The notes beneath the pieces are model-generated. The model searched no databases and had not been told where the DNA came from. It saw only the letters and a list, made by a program, of their open reading frames with translations. Made by a program: the position numbers and the translations under genes. 64,000 nt of DNA from CAIUGU01 sp963819685 (lineage in GTDB: Bacteria > Pseudomonadota > Gammaproteobacteria > Steroidobacterales > Steroidobacteraceae), in NCBI GenBank assembly GCA_963819685.1, contig CAWFXI010000003.1, forward strand, positions 310,001 to 374,000, given 5' to 3'. Shown one piece after another: positions 63,193 through 64,000 of the stretch; the stretch's first letter is position 1; every line of letters starts with the position of its first letter.

Positions 63193-63995
63193 GCCTGTGC
63201 GCTAAGGGCAGGGGTATCCGCCGTTCGTTGTGGCTGGTGTCCTGTCTGTTGATGACGCTGGCAGCGCCGCAGGTCTTTGCCCAGGCTGCGCAGGCCGGCA
63301 AGAACCCGAGTGCCCTGTCACGGGATAATCTCGGGAAGGCTCGTCCCAAGGCGCCCTTTGACCTGACGGGCACCTGGGTCATGTATGCCGATCCCAAGAC
63401 GGGCTTTCACCAGTTCATGCCGTTACCGCCGCTCACGCCCACGGCGCAGGCTTCGCTGAAGAAGCACGATGAATATACGGCCAAGGGTCTTGAGTACCAT
63501 GATGATCCGGGTGCCTGCTGGCCGCTCGGCATGCCGCGCATCATGACGCGCTTCTGGCCGGTGCAGATCATCCAGCTGCCGACGATGGTGCAGGTGACGC
63601 ACATGTTCAACAACAGCGTTCGCTGGATTTACATGGATGGCCGCGGTCACCCGCCCGATGACGAGCTCGTCTACACCTACAACGGCCATTCCATCGGCCG
63701 CTGGGAAGGAGACTCGCTGGTCGTCGATACGGTCGGCATGACTGATAACCGCCACTGGATACAGGAAGGCATCCCGGCGAGCACCAAGTTGCATATCGTC
63801 GAGCGGTATCGCATGGTCGATGGTGGCAAAGCCTTCGATGTCCAGTTGACGATGACCGATCCGGAGAACTGGAAGGGTGAGTGGGTCAACACCAAGCGTT
63901 TCCGACGCGAAGATACGACGGACATCGAAGAGCACGTCTGCATCTATGAAGAGGTCAAGGATCTGCCGAGCTTCAAATTCAATGTGCGTGACTAG
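63189..63995 (+). CDS. WEGD-family secreted protein, copy 6 (tandem duplicate)
   Basis: A 268-residue protein almost identical to copy 5 from residue 13 onward: LWLVSCLLMTLAAPQVFAQ signal, DLTGTWVMYADPKTGF, DDPGACWPLGMPRIMTRF, GHSIGRWEGDSLVVDT, ending FKFNVRD. It is translationally coupled to DUF6152 copy 5 (ATGA). The N-terminal 12 residues (MSLCAKGRGIRR) differ, showing that the junction of the duplication or conversion lies within the signal peptide. The window ends five bases after its stop, so any further gene is unseen. Confidence 0.87.
   Translation: MSLCAKGRGIRRSLWLVSCLLMTLAAPQVFAQAAQAGKNPSALSRDNLGKARPKAPFDLTGTWVMYADPKTGFHQFMPLPPLTPTAQASLKKHDEYTAKGLEYHDDPGACWPLGMPRIMTRFWPVQIIQLPTMVQVTHMFNNSVRWIYMDGRGHPPDDELVYTYNGHSIGRWEGDSLVVDTVGMTDNRHWIQEGIPASTKLHIVERYRMVDGGKAFDVQLTMTDPENWKGEWVNTKRFRREDTTDIEEHVCIYEEVKDLPSFKFNVRD
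63225..63995 (+). repeat. Tandem duplication, copy B of the WEGD coding segment
   Basis: Nearly identical to 61652-62422. Copy B is coupled to an intact DUF6152 gene and is preceded by a deleted receptor; copy A is the reverse. Confidence 0.85.
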
Positions 63996-64000
63996 TTGAC

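Noticed and set aside
1..64000. tRNA, rRNA, CRISPR array, transposase, integrase or phage genes
   Set aside because: Scanned by eye for direct repeats, T-loop-like segments and typical protein motifs; none found.

Overview
The window is GC-rich, gene-dense Gram-negative DNA. Lipid A phosphoethanolamine transferase, many TonB-dependent receptors, lipoproteins, Tat and Sec signal peptides, and the cysI-DUF934-cysH-cysG gene order all suggest a gammaproteobacterium with an oligotroph or xenobiotic-degrader lifestyle. A Steroidobacteraceae/Nevskiales-like or sphingomonad-like repertoire is my inference, not something proven here. I see no rRNA, tRNA, CRISPR array, transposase or phage gene.

Layout. 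1-8.7 kb: a 5'-truncated, frameshifted MBL-fold protein and a secreted partner; a two-subunit molybdenum hydroxylase (iorA/iorB-like) coupled to an exported methyltransferase; tesB; an eptA-like gene; a DUF1080 lipoprotein. 8.7-11.7 kb: small accessory genes (GNAT acetyltransferase, GFA-fold protein, alpha/beta hydrolase) and a mazEF-type toxin-antitoxin pair with a perfect palindromic operator candidate. 11.7-20.2 kb: secreted prolyl oligopeptidase, amidohydrolase, two PQQ dehydrogenases and a cytochrome c-helix-hairpin-helix fusion. 20.3-31.8 kb: TonB receptor, a second DUF1080 lipoprotein, two DUF6152/WEGD gene pairs, an NHL propeller (PAL-like), a cupin, and a redoxin-cytochrome-copper monooxygenase (PHM-like) with a stand-alone redoxin. 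32.1-39 kb: acyl-CoA catabolism (gcdH-like, MFS, CaiB/BaiF, MaoC, FadB-like) ending in an XRE-cupin regulator. 39-48.3 kb: two further TonB/DUF6152/WEGD modules, each beside an XRE-cupin regulator. 48.4-56.1 kb: an intact assimilatory sulfate-reduction/cysteine operon. 56.2-64 kb: PhoX-like phosphatase, MarR regulator, and a tandemly duplicated TonB/DUF6152/WEGD module with partial deletions.

The most distinctive theme is a recurring envelope module: a regulator transcribed away from a TonB receptor, plus a small DUF6152 protein and a secreted protein with the motif GHSxGRWEGDTLVVDT (called 'WEGD protein' here). DUF6152 occurs five times, WEGD six times, and intact or broken receptors five times. 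All five DUF6152 proteins have an AxA signal-peptidase site immediately followed by HH, so the mature protein would begin with histidine, as copper histidine-brace proteins do. One WEGD protein carries an N-terminal cytochrome c domain. My working hypothesis is that these are outer-membrane uptake plus periplasmic redox or binding modules for hydrophobic or aromatic substrates that feed the CoA catabolic genes.

A caution: at least twelve single-base frame changes interrupt otherwise well-conserved genes, mostly in the secreted/TonB/PQQ set. They could be sequence errors or real decay. Coordinates for those genes span the reconstructed gene.
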